A stretch of 46,225 nucleotides of DNA from [Lactobacillus] timonensis (GCF_900240275.1 NZ_LT964761.1:220780-267004), one strand, 5' to 3'; counted from the first letter of the stretch, positions 19,115-26,759 are shown. The notes: generated by a model not told the origin, from the sequence alone. Made by a program: numbers and translations.

Positions 19115-20210
19115 TTTCGACCCTCTTTTGAATAACGACGGCTACCTTGTCCACCAGGTCGTGACGATTATCTTGTTGTTCACCAATTTTCGCTTTTCCA
19201 GTTGTAACAACAAACGTTGCCAATGGCTGGTCAACAAACTTTAATGTCTTGGAGTATTCTTCTTCTAAACGACAAATTGATGCTTGTAGATAACCATCGT
19301 TAGAGATGACCGGTTTTTCAAAGGCAGAAACGAGGTTTACCGGTGTATCGTCACGGAGAGTGACCATTACGTACTGTGGGACTGTCTTGTTAGCAAAAGT
19401 ATTTTGCTTCCCCGTTGGCATAGACATCATGAAGTCCTTGATGAACAATTTGATCCCCTCAATGGCCGCATCAGCTGACCCCAGGTTGTGAACCAAGTCT
19501 TCAACATTCACATTAGCGTAACGGAAAAGTGTTGACGAGTTGTAATCAATCGTACCCAGCATTGCTGCTCCCGCCGTATCGTCTGCCTGCTCATCATCAA
19601 CTGCTGTGTAGTAGTCAAATTCGGGAGTGACTTCGTGGGTCGAAATTGCGTGAGCTACCTGGCAAGCAGCATCGACGTTCAGCGACGGATCGTCGGCGAC
19701 CATCCGGCCAAACAGCGCCATGTCCAACGAGTTGTCTTGTCCGAGTATATCCTTAATGGCTGACTGAATTAGCTTTTTATTTTTTTCGTTATTCTCATCA
19801 CTTATGGCAAATTGGGCAAGTTTTTCTAATTCCCCCCGACTGATCATAAAGAGCGTCTTAGTTCGATGTTCTTTTGTAATTCCCTTGGCACCGAAAATAT
19901 TCTTAAGTAATTTATCAGCGATTTTTTGTGCTTGGTCAATTGACAAAGAATCGTCTTGCTTGACAATTTCTTGAGCAAGCATAATTGGAATATCCTTTGT
20001 CCGAATACCAGCTAACCAATCATTTCCCATCTCATTCTCATACTGTTCGTTATCATGGGCAAATGCCTTCCGGACAGCTCGTTTCCAAGCTTGAGATGAA
20101 ACACGTGAACGCAACACCCCACCATAAATAGCGGTCTTCGGTGCCCCAGTGTCATCCCGGTTAATATTTGATGAAGGAACTGATTGTAAGACATTAATAT
20201 CTAAAAACAT
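19095..20210 (-). CDS. cas7e: Cas7e (CasC) Cascade backbone subunit
   Basis: 371 aa. Six copies form the helical backbone on the crRNA guide. The start MFLDINVLQSVPSSNINRDD and VLRSRVSSQAWKRAVRKAF (about 32-50) are diagnostic. The thumb/finger region with STHEVTPEFDYYTAVDD and AAMLGTIDYNSSTLFRYA follows. GGAGAAATAACT precedes the ATG two bases beyond the cse2 stop. The length is normal. Confidence 0.96.
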   Translation of the reverse strand: MFLDINVLQSVPSSNINRDDTGAPKTAIYGGVLRSRVSSQAWKRAVRKAFAHDNEQYENEMGNDWLAGIRTKDIPIMLAQEIVKQDDSLSIDQAQKIADKLLKNIFGAKGITKEHRTKTLFMISRGELEKLAQFAISDENNEKNKKLIQSAIKDILGQDNSLDMALFGRMVADDPSLNVDAACQVAHAISTHEVTPEFDYYTAVDDEQADDTAGAAMLGTIDYNSSTLFRYANVNVEDLVHNLGSADAAIEGIKLFIKDFMMSMPTGKQNTFANKTVPQYVMVTLRDDTPVNLVSAFEKPVISNDGYLQASICRLEEEYSKTLKFVDQPLATFVVTTGKAKIGEQQDNRHDLVDKVAVVIQKRVENENTNA

Positions 20211-20212
20211 AG

Positions 20213-20806
20213 TTATTTCTCCTTTGATTCATTATGCTTTGTGTTATTCCAATAATATTGTCGTCCCCAGCGTAAGGCAATTCGTCGGGCACCGCTCATG
20301 GTGCCGTATCGGAACTGGAAATCATATAAATCCTGAGCCAGTTTTGCAAAGTCAACTGGTGTTCCATTTCCTTTTGCCTTCAAAATGGATACTAAGCGGG
20401 TTAGTGAATTGATTACAGAATCAATGTTGCTAGTAATAAGGACCGTCTGAATCCGCCGGTCAAGTGCTGACTGAAGTTGTTCATCCTGCCGTAAATGAGA
20501 CAGGACATTCATGAGCTCACTGTCATATGATGAAGAGACCAATAAACGATTGTCTATCCCTCGCTGGTAAATAGCAAAACAGCGCAAAGCGGTAAAAATT
20601 GCAATTTCTTCTGGATTTGGTTTCCCATCATTGCTTAAATCATGGCGATCCATTTCTTCCAATAGCAATGGCCAAACTACTACCGCCTGGCGACTATTGA
20701 TTGACTGTGAACTCCGCAACCCCGCTAAGGCCGCCTTGTTAGGCTTACCATAATTCCATAGCTTGTTAATAATATTAGTTGTTTTGTTTTTAACTTCATT
20801 GCTCAT
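20213..20806 (-). CDS. cse2: Cse2 (Cas11e, CasB) Cascade small subunit
   Basis: 197 aa, mostly alpha-helical. It forms a dimer on the Cascade belly that stabilises the R-loop. Typical features are WPLLLEEMD, EIAIFTALRCFAIYQRG and the C-terminal LAQDLYDFQFR...ARRIALRWGRQYYW. The ATG lies inside the last codons of cas8e (11-base overlap), which implies coupled translation. The length is normal. Confidence 0.94.
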   Translation of the reverse strand: MSNEVKNKTTNIINKLWNYGKPNKAALAGLRSSQSINSRQAVVVWPLLLEEMDRHDLSNDGKPNPEEIAIFTALRCFAIYQRGIDNRLLVSSSYDSELMNVLSHLRQDEQLQSALDRRIQTVLITSNIDSVINSLTRLVSILKAKGNGTPVDFAKLAQDLYDFQFRYGTMSGARRIALRWGRQYYWNNTKHNESKEK

Positions 20807-22535
20807 TTGCTACCCCACTCTCGTTCTTCTTTCCTAGCACCGAGGATAACTGAACCGTATAGCGATTATAGTAACTAAAAATTGTTTCTAGCTTATTATC
20901 AAACGCTTTGCCACGAAATTCCTGCGGAGAAGCCTGATCAAGTAATCGTCGGCCGGCCTCATGGGCCAAGCGTCGGAGAGTATTTCGCCACTCATCACAC
21001 TTCTGATCCCGGTCGTCCTGGCTAGTTAAACTTGCTAACCAACGATAAAACGGCTCGTTCAAACTTTCATAGAATTGATCAGCTAACTTCTTAGCATAAT
21101 CATTCGGATTATCTAATCCTCGCAGCTCACCAGCACTTTTAACCAACTGTTGGTAATAATTACCAACCCTGTTCGATTCTTTAATTATCCCCTCAATCCG
21201 CATTGGCCAGAATGACCGAGCTTCCGGATCTTTATCAAAGAGCACATCTACATTTAATTCCATCTGGTCATATACTTCTACTGCAGGCATTTGTGAATTG
21301 GCATTACCATCCTTAATTAGTCCAACAGTTGTCAATCGAATTGGAAAATCGTTAGCAATCAATCCCTGATTTTTCAACAATTGTAACCAGTTCACTATGC
21401 CTGGTTCATGTTCGTCGTCCTTATGTGTTGAAACGTACTCGCCAAAGTTTCGCCACATTGTTCGACTCAGCGAACCAATCCAAAAGGTAGCTGGTTTCCA
21501 TACTTTGTCCTTTTTGTCATATTTCCACGTCGTCATCGGTTCAATAAAAGAACCTTCACTGTCAGCTTTTGGTAATCCTGCCGTGAAAATTGTTGGCTGA
21601 TCACCATCCCATTCAATATGAAGAATTCGAGACCAGAGAGTATATAGCTCAGCTAAATTATCGGGCATGATTCGAGCTGCCCGCTGATCAACGTATTCCT
21701 GCGGGGCCCATTCCCATACTGGTCGTTGGATCAAGCTAAGCGTATTGGATACATTCAGATCTAGGTTAAGCATCAGAGTTTCAAATAGATTTCTTCCTTC
21801 AATGAAAACTGGACGTACACTATAAAGCCATCCCCCAGAAACTGGAAGAGTACTTGCTTTTTTAAGCTTGATTTTATCAGTTACACCTGTAAAATTCTGA
21901 TACATAATTAACCAACGAGTTAGTGATGCCAGATCCAGTTTATTCTTATTGAGCTCTGTCCGTGGCGAAAAAACAAAACGGCTATTATTACTTTCTGAAA
22001 TAGTTCTATTTATTTGTTTAATTGCCAGCTTTCCCTTATCATGACCAACTTTCTTGCCTCTTAGGATTAATTTTAAAGCATCATAATTACCCTTCGAGAA
22101 TTGGTAGAACGGATACCGATCGTCCAGTAAGTCAAAGCGATTACGATAGTGCTTGAGATAGTCCACCACGATCGATGAAAAGTGTCCTTGTTGATAAAGT
22201 GACGACCAGGTGTGCAGCAAAGTAACCTTATTTCGTTTATACATTGAAAGGACTAACTTTTTATTTGGCTTCCCCGCCAGCTGCATCGTTTTTAAATCAA
22301 TTTTAATCCAAGGATAAGATTGACCTTTTGCGTCAAAGCGCGAATAAACTGTTGTTAAAATTGCGATTAAAAAACGAAGAATAGTCAAATCTTGAGAACG
22401 CATATCGCCAGCTAATTGACGATACTCTTGAGCATGTTCAAACAGGTCTTTTAACGACACAGTCTGTTGGTATCCATGTCGATCTATTACCTGGATCCAC
22501 GGTTGAGTAATCAAGTTAAAAGTCTTATTAGTCAT
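20796..22535 (-). CDS. cas8e: Cas8e (Cse1, CasA) Cascade large subunit
   Basis: 579 aa from ATG 22535, preferred over an upstream in-frame start because GAGGAGGAG lies just before it. Cas8e recognises the PAM and recruits Cas3. The N-terminus FNLITQPWIQVIDRHG is typical of Cse1. The middle holds a zinc-free N-terminal lobe, and the C-terminal four-helix bundle spans roughly residues 400-570. The first codons overlap the end of cas3 by eight bases. The length is slightly above the E. coli form (about 500). Confidence 0.94.
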   Translation of the reverse strand: MTNKTFNLITQPWIQVIDRHGYQQTVSLKDLFEHAQEYRQLAGDMRSQDLTILRFLIAILTTVYSRFDAKGQSYPWIKIDLKTMQLAGKPNKKLVLSMYKRNKVTLLHTWSSLYQQGHFSSIVVDYLKHYRNRFDLLDDRYPFYQFSKGNYDALKLILRGKKVGHDKGKLAIKQINRTISESNNSRFVFSPRTELNKNKLDLASLTRWLIMYQNFTGVTDKIKLKKASTLPVSGGWLYSVRPVFIEGRNLFETLMLNLDLNVSNTLSLIQRPVWEWAPQEYVDQRAARIMPDNLAELYTLWSRILHIEWDGDQPTIFTAGLPKADSEGSFIEPMTTWKYDKKDKVWKPATFWIGSLSRTMWRNFGEYVSTHKDDEHEPGIVNWLQLLKNQGLIANDFPIRLTTVGLIKDGNANSQMPAVEVYDQMELNVDVLFDKDPEARSFWPMRIEGIIKESNRVGNYYQQLVKSAGELRGLDNPNDYAKKLADQFYESLNEPFYRWLASLTSQDDRDQKCDEWRNTLRRLAHEAGRRLLDQASPQEFRGKAFDNKLETIFSYYNRYTVQLSSVLGKKNESGVANEQ

Positions 22536-25278
22536 GACACTCCTCCTCTTCATAAGTTAAGCCTAAATCGTGTGAATAATGAATAGTGTAGTTATTAGAT
22601 CCCACTGTCCACCTAGTAGACTTTTGTTCATCCAATGGTAACGCAATTGCATCATGGAGCCACACGCTATCTTGCCAATAAGGAAATTTTTTTGCTGTTC
22701 TTTTCTCTAATTCATCAATAGCTTTAGCAATATTGGGGGTTAACTTGTATGGTAATCGAATAGTTTCTTCGCTTACCTTCTTGGCTACTCTTTCATCTTG
22801 AAGATCATCAATTCTTATTCTCTCGTTCTTGTTTAACATGAAAGCTCCTTCATCAGTTTGCTGAACGAGAATAACTTCTACTGTTTCTTTAATATCTCGA
22901 ACTGACGCCTGAGCTATTGCTTCATTTGTATCAGCTCCATCACGATCATTGTCCAACCACCCATGTAATGAATCGTTAGGCATAGGTTCTTCAATCTGGT
23001 AACGTTGGGCCTTAACTTCCTCTTGTTCCATATGACTCTTCAACAACCGTTTTGCGGCACTCAATCCTTTAACTTCCGCGTCCGTATTCTCGCTATAAAC
23101 TCTTTGGACTAGGGGAGATACATCATCCGGAATTACCAGTTGTTGTCCCAAAAAATAATCAGTCTTCATTAAGTAGTATTTTTCGTAAATAGCTTCATTA
23201 GCTCCACCATAATCAGCAAAATGGGATGCCCCCATAAGATAGACCTGGGGTGCCATTAGATTAGCTGGCCGCGGAATCTTGTGACGATGAAGGCGACCAA
23301 TCCTTTGGATCAATAGATCAACCGGTGCAATATCAGTAAAAAGCACATCAAAATCTATGTCCAACGACTGACTCAACACTTGGGTGCCAACCACAATCAG
23401 TTGTTTAGGGCGTTTGCCGCCTTTACCAATCATCTTGATCAGCTTATCTTCACGCTCTGCCCTATCTGAAGTCAGAAACTCTGAATGAAGCAGTAAAACT
23501 GGTATACCATCAAATTCTTTTGAGATTTGTTGGGCACGGCGAACAGTATTAACAATGATCCCAGCAATTCCTCCACCAGCAATTGTCTTTTTAACTCGAA
23601 CTACTAGCTGGTCATCATCACCAAGTCTAATAACTTGAAACCTTTGTGAACTTTGTTTCGGAAAATCACTTAATCGATGAATTGCTGGTCCATCTGTATA
23701 CGTCATTAATGGATATGCAGCATCAGACTCATCCATCTCTTCTGGATATATTCCGTAACGACCAATTATATAACTACCAAGCAACTCCGCCCGTTTTTCT
23801 GCAGGTAGCGTGGCTGATAGCGCAATTACCGGAACCTTGTATATTCCTAACCATTCCAACGTCCTGCTCAAATATGAAGACATATAAACATCGTAAGAAT
23901 GTACTTCATCAATTACAACTACCTTGCCACTCATTGCCAGGTGACGTAAGAAAAGGTGCTTCTGTTTAAGACTCATCATAAGTAAGTGGTCAATTGTAGC
24001 AACAGTAAACTCTGTTAAAATTGCTTTCTTTCCCGAAAACCAACTGTTCACTACGACCGCACTACGCTCTTCAACATTCTCTGCGCGCGGCATCTTTTGC
24101 TCAGCATTGCTATACATAACGTTAAGCCCTAGTTTAACCTTTTGCTCGTCAGCAATTGAGTTCAACCAATCGGCTACCCGCTTATACATTGCCTTGGTAG
24201 TTGCCTGTGTAGGAAGTCCCATAAAAAAACCATTATGGTCAGTTTTCTCAGCTATTACCTCTGTTGCAGCCAAGGCAATTTCCGTCTTGCCAGTACCACA
24301 ACCACTTTCGATAATAATCATCCCAGGATTATGAATATCATTCATTGCACCTACCATCCGTTTCTGGACAGTATGCGGCAAAAATCTCCAACGTTTTTCA
24401 AAAAGTTTTTTTACATCTGAGACTGGTTGCGGTGTCCACTCATCTTCCTTTAACCAAATTAACAACGCAGAATGAAAACGTCGTTTTTCATCAATATCAG
24501 TGAAGTTGTGCTCAATTGAAATAAGCGGAAAAAGTGGTTGAGTTTCATCATCATTCCAATACTCACTTGAAGCTAGCCAATCAGACATAATCAACAAACC
24601 TTCTAGAATGATAGCCTGTTGTTGATTAATCGATGGAACATCCCTAAGATCGTTCCACTTGGCAGAATCATTATTAATTAAGGAGAATCCCATAGCAATA
24701 AGTTCATTATAAACATCATTCCATTGGTTTATGATTTGTACATCACCATTTTTATCTACTTGATAATAGTTACTGAAGTAACTTGCTTGCTCCTCATATG
24801 AAAACAATTCGTGACACGGTTTACCATGGTGCCCACCAATAATTGCACCGACAGTAGCGCTCAATCCTTGTTGTTCCAGCAAGGCTTCTCCAGCCATTGC
24901 ATGGGGTGATTTATGACGATCCGGAGATGCAACATCAAAGTCTTGCAAGCCGGTAAAACCATCCCTTAGCAAGCGTTCCATGATGTTATTATCCAGGTCA
25001 TCATCATGAAGATACGATTTTTTGGTCTGAAACGCAGGTGTGGCTTTGCCAAAATCGTGAAAAAAGCCGACAAATTTGACTAACCGTTCAACATCATCTT
25101 CCGATAAATCTTGACGAATCAACTGTCGCTGTGCTTTATTAAGCCAATGTTGATACAACCAATTAATCACATTCATCGTATCGGTCAAGTGGGTGACTAA
25201 TGGTAACCATAGTTCCTGACCATCACGAACATCTTTCTTAGCCCACAGGTCTTCTACTTTTCGAGAAAAGATTGTCAC
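22528..25278 (-). CDS. cas3: Cas3 HD nuclease-helicase, type I-E
   Basis: 916 aa from a GTG start with AAGGAG nine bases upstream. Cas3 is recruited to the Cascade R-loop and degrades the displaced strand. The N-terminal HD domain keeps His30, H74-D75 (FFHDFGK) and the HH of GGHHGKP near 150. The superfamily 2 helicase has Walker A GCGTGKT (326-332), DEVH (457-460), SAT (488-490) and a motif VI region QRIGRLHRH. The C-terminal domain is present. All catalytic motifs are intact. It is the first gene of the cas operon, 175 bases downstream of the predicted promoter. Confidence 0.97.
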   Translation of the reverse strand: MTIFSRKVEDLWAKKDVRDGQELWLPLVTHLTDTMNVINWLYQHWLNKAQRQLIRQDLSEDDVERLVKFVGFFHDFGKATPAFQTKKSYLHDDDLDNNIMERLLRDGFTGLQDFDVASPDRHKSPHAMAGEALLEQQGLSATVGAIIGGHHGKPCHELFSYEEQASYFSNYYQVDKNGDVQIINQWNDVYNELIAMGFSLINNDSAKWNDLRDVPSINQQQAIILEGLLIMSDWLASSEYWNDDETQPLFPLISIEHNFTDIDEKRRFHSALLIWLKEDEWTPQPVSDVKKLFEKRWRFLPHTVQKRMVGAMNDIHNPGMIIIESGCGTGKTEIALAATEVIAEKTDHNGFFMGLPTQATTKAMYKRVADWLNSIADEQKVKLGLNVMYSNAEQKMPRAENVEERSAVVVNSWFSGKKAILTEFTVATIDHLLMMSLKQKHLFLRHLAMSGKVVVIDEVHSYDVYMSSYLSRTLEWLGIYKVPVIALSATLPAEKRAELLGSYIIGRYGIYPEEMDESDAAYPLMTYTDGPAIHRLSDFPKQSSQRFQVIRLGDDDQLVVRVKKTIAGGGIAGIIVNTVRRAQQISKEFDGIPVLLLHSEFLTSDRAEREDKLIKMIGKGGKRPKQLIVVGTQVLSQSLDIDFDVLFTDIAPVDLLIQRIGRLHRHKIPRPANLMAPQVYLMGASHFADYGGANEAIYEKYYLMKTDYFLGQQLVIPDDVSPLVQRVYSENTDAEVKGLSAAKRLLKSHMEQEEVKAQRYQIEEPMPNDSLHGWLDNDRDGADTNEAIAQASVRDIKETVEVILVQQTDEGAFMLNKNERIRIDDLQDERVAKKVSEETIRLPYKLTPNIAKAIDELEKRTAKKFPYWQDSVWLHDAIALPLDEQKSTRWTVGSNNYTIHYSHDLGLTYEEEECHD

Positions 25279-25386
25279 TTAACTTAACTCCTTATCATGT
25301 TTCTCTACTAATTACTTTCGTTCATTCTGGATAAAAAACGCTTAGAAGCTAATTGCTGATATTTATTATTGTTATTGTTTATTTTT

Positions 25387-25446
25387 AGTTGAAATATCAA
25401 CTAATTAAAATTATAAGCAGCATTTATCTACAACAAAATTTGTTGT
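25387..25446. promoter_or_regulatory. two inverted repeats in the cas3 leader
   Basis: ACAACAAA-A-TTTGTTGT (25430-25446) lies about 8-24 bases after the predicted start site. TAGTTGA-AATA-TCAACTA (25386-25403) lies further down. Both are perfect and could be repressor operators or RNA hairpins. Confidence 0.5.
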
Positions 25447-25460
25447 CCTTATTAATATAG

Positions 25461-25490
25461 ATTATATTAGACGCTAGTTAATTTTAGCAA
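25461..25490 (-). promoter_or_regulatory. predicted cas operon promoter
   Basis: On the minus strand the -35 TTGCTA (25485-25490) and a perfect -10 TATAAT (25461-25466) are separated by 18 bases. Transcription would start near 25454, giving a leader of about 175 bases before the cas3 GTG. The plus-strand sequence from 25477 to 25490 resembles the putative guide after the orphan repeat. Confidence 0.65.
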
Positions 25491-25519
25491 ACTTAATACA
25501 TTTTAGTGATGGTTATCGA

Positions 25520-25546
25520 ATTAGCTAGTCGCAAAAAAGCTAATAT
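25520..25546 (+). promoter_or_regulatory. possible promoter/operator of the orphan repeat RNA
   Basis: ATTAGCT (25520-25526) and AGCTAAT (25538-25544) form a perfect 7-bp inverted repeat that overlaps a -10-like TAATAT (25541-25546). A start seven bases downstream would fall at the orphan repeat. No good -35 is seen. Confidence 0.35.
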
Positions 25547-25553
25547 CTAAACA

Positions 25554-25614
25554 GTATTCCTCATAATAATGAGGGTGACAGCGTTAATTTTGCAAGCAGC
25601 CATTTGTTAGCGCT
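25554..25614 (+). ncRNA. orphan degenerate CRISPR repeat with putative guide (crRNA-like RNA)
   Basis: 25554-25580 reads GTATTC, stem CTCAT, loop AATA, stem ATGAG, then GGTGACA. GTATTC and GGTGA are identical to the array repeats and have the same 14-base spacing. The six-pair hairpin, including the outer C-G, is fully kept. Against the older repeat type one inner pair changed from C-G to T-A on both sides, so pairing was preserved. It is oriented opposite to the array and to cas3. The following bases (from about 25581) would be the guide. They include GTTAATTTT (25583-25591), also found at 25477-25485 in the cas promoter. The guide part can fold on itself (AGCGTTAA 25580-25587 with TTAGCGCT 25607-25614). 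No second repeat follows at spacer distance. Transcription is not shown. Confidence 0.6.
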
Positions 25615-25751
25615 TACATAAAAGTATACAAACAATGTTCTCACTGCGCAACTGCATAAGTTTTCAGCTCATTACATTCACACTATTCGATTACGCAGAT
25701 TAATCAAGTAGGTAACATTACAGCTAACAATAGTAAAATGAAGACATTGAA

Positions 25752-25774
25752 GAGCGATAGATGCCTATTACGAG
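25752..25774 (+). repeat. hairpin element, copy 1
   Basis: GAGCGATAGATGCC followed by TATTACGAG. A short hairpin ATAG/CTAT is possible. A longer version lies at 26201-26234. The two copies are 198 and 197 bases after the two repeat-like sites. Confidence 0.5.
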
Positions 25775-25839
25775 AAAAAAGTATTTAATCCATTGAACAG
25801 CAATTAGCATTTTTACAAATGATTAAGGAGCTGTACATT

Positions 25840-25929
25840 ATGGATTTATACGAATTTCCAATGTTTAACGAGTTTCCGGCACAGAATTACTACTATACCT
25901 TGTGTAACACAGCTGGTACGATGCTTTAG
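25840..25929 (+). CDS. 29-aa small ORF with a good ribosome binding site
   Basis: AAGGAG (25825-25830) lies nine bases before the ATG. The peptide begins MDLYEFPMFNEFPAQNYYYT and ends CNTAGTML. It is rich in aromatic residues, with one cysteine and no membrane helix. I do not recognise it. It could be a genuine micropeptide, a regulatory uORF, or the 5' stump of a lost gene. It lies within the crRNA-like region, downstream of the orphan repeat on the same strand. Confidence 0.4.
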   Translation: MDLYEFPMFNEFPAQNYYYTLCNTAGTML

Positions 25930-26003
25930 ATTAAAACAATTAATGTCTATAGGACCATCTATTATGGCAAACGAACCAGAGTTCAAAAGAGTAGATATAA
26001 TTT

Positions 26004-26031
26004 GTATTCTCGAATATACAGTTGGTGCTAA
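26004..26031 (+). repeat. second, more decayed CRISPR-repeat-like site
   Basis: GTATTCTC (identical to the first eight bases of the main array repeat) and GGTG are again separated so that GTATTC-N14-GGTG holds exactly. The inner 14 bases no longer form a stem. It lies 450 bases after the first orphan repeat, in the same orientation. Confidence 0.35.
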
Positions 26032-26056
26032 TAGATTCTAAATCGCAAGATCTTTT

Positions 26057-26090
26057 CTATTTGCAAAAAATCGCTGTTTTTTGCAAATAG
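26057..26090. promoter_or_regulatory. perfect 14-bp inverted repeat
   Basis: CTATTTGCAAAAAA and TTTTTTGCAAATAG flank TCGCTG. It may be an operator or an RNA hairpin. A six-codon ORF with AAGGTG upstream (ATG 26107, MTNIKP) follows at once but is too short to call. Confidence 0.55.
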
Positions 26091-26200
26091 CAACAAGGTG
26101 TATAGTATGACAAACATAAAACCCTAAAAGTAATTTATTCTTTTGCACCCCTCAGACGTTAGCATTAAATCCAAAACAGTAGTAGAATTTGATTATACGA

Positions 26201-26234
26201 GAGCAATAGATGCCCTACGGGACCTATTACGGGG
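26201..26234 (+). repeat. hairpin element, copy 2
   Basis: Same GAGC-ATAGATGCC core as copy 1 but with an extra CCCTACGGGAC. It forms AATAG/CTATT (26205-26209, 26224-26228) with an inner CCC/GGG stem. The flanks upstream (AGTAGAAT versus AGTAAAAT) also agree. Confidence 0.5.
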
Positions 26235-26272
26235 AATAACCTTCATTCTGTGTTTGCGGAATGGAGGTTATT
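26235..26272 (+). terminator. long hairpin, possible terminator
   Basis: AATAACCTTCATTC (26235-26248) pairs over 14 positions with GAATGGAGGTTATT (26259-26272), with one wobble. Only a weak T-stretch (ACTTT) follows. Confidence 0.45.
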
Positions 26273-26364
26273 ACTTTAAAACGTAAATTTTTCCCAATCA
26301 AAGACACGCTTTGAACTATATAGCATCTTGACACTTCCATTAAATACATAAGTTATGTAGTTTG

Positions 26365-26463
26365 TTGACATCCCCACCATTACCTGTAACAATAAAAACA
26401 ATCAAGTGAAATGGTCAGCTGAAGACCGACTAGGCAGGCGCGAAAACGCCTGCCTTTTGTGTT
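26365..26463 (+). ncRNA. candidate small RNA with promoter and terminator
   Basis: TTGACA (26365-26370) and AACAAT (26388-26393) at 17-base spacing predict a start near 26400. A short GGTC/GACC hairpin follows. A strong terminator AGGCAGGCG/CGCCTGCCT (26432-26440, 26447-26455) with TTTGTGTTT ends a transcript of about 60 nt. There is no ORF inside. The function is unknown. Confidence 0.45.
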
Positions 26464-26592
26464 TATGAAGACCCATTTAATAATTTGCGTGCTTGGATAA
26501 GTGTGAGGATAGATGAACACTTAAAAAACTATCCTGAAGATGAAAGCTACTTATTCAAAACAATGGAACTCAATCACAAGATTATTAGCTAA
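26459..26592 (+). pseudogene. 3' remnant of an unidentified gene
   Basis: One frame reads YEDPFNNLRAWISVRIDEHL and on through KNYPEDESYLF to a TAA at 26590-26592. The composition is protein-like and charged. There is no start codon with a ribosome binding site, and the frame enters from the terminator hairpin, so this looks like the tail of a deleted gene. The family is not recognised. Confidence 0.3.
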
Positions 26593-26681
26593 ACAAAAAT
26601 TATACTAGCTTAAATTCATTTAATAGCTCACTGCCGATTGATACTAGCCAACTAACACTAACATATAATTCAACACAATTA

Positions 26682-26722
26682 AGACCGCCAACGTTCTGAA
26701 AGAAAACGCTGACGGCCTTATT
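26682..26722. terminator. hairpin downstream of the RpiR regulator gene
   Basis: AAGACCGCCAACGTT pairs imperfectly with AACGCTGACGGCCTT around CTGAAAGAA. T-rich sequence lies on both sides, so it could end the leftward rpiR transcript. Confidence 0.55.
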
Positions 26723-26759
26723 GTTTTATGACAAAGCCCAATAATAACTATCTATTCAG

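Larger units (their letters stand above)
25279..26759. other. 1.5-kb AT-rich gene-poor region upstream of cas3
   Basis: There are no ordinary genes. It holds the cas promoter and two inverted repeats in its leader, an orphan degenerate CRISPR repeat with a putative guide, and a second decayed repeat-like site. It also holds two copies of a small hairpin element, a 29-codon ORF, a perfect 14-bp inverted repeat, a long hairpin, a terminated small RNA candidate and a short gene remnant. Each is listed separately. Confidence 0.8.

Noticed and set aside
25615-25660. A second repeat closing a minimal repeat-guide-repeat unit after the orphan repeat
   Set aside because: GTATAC at 25624 lacks the stem and the GGTGA end, so no closing repeat is supported.
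26213-26240. Minus-strand GTTATTCCCC... as a third CRISPR-like repeat
   Set aside because: Only about nine bases agree with the repeat start. The GGTG end and the spacing are missing, and the segment is explained by the hairpin element.
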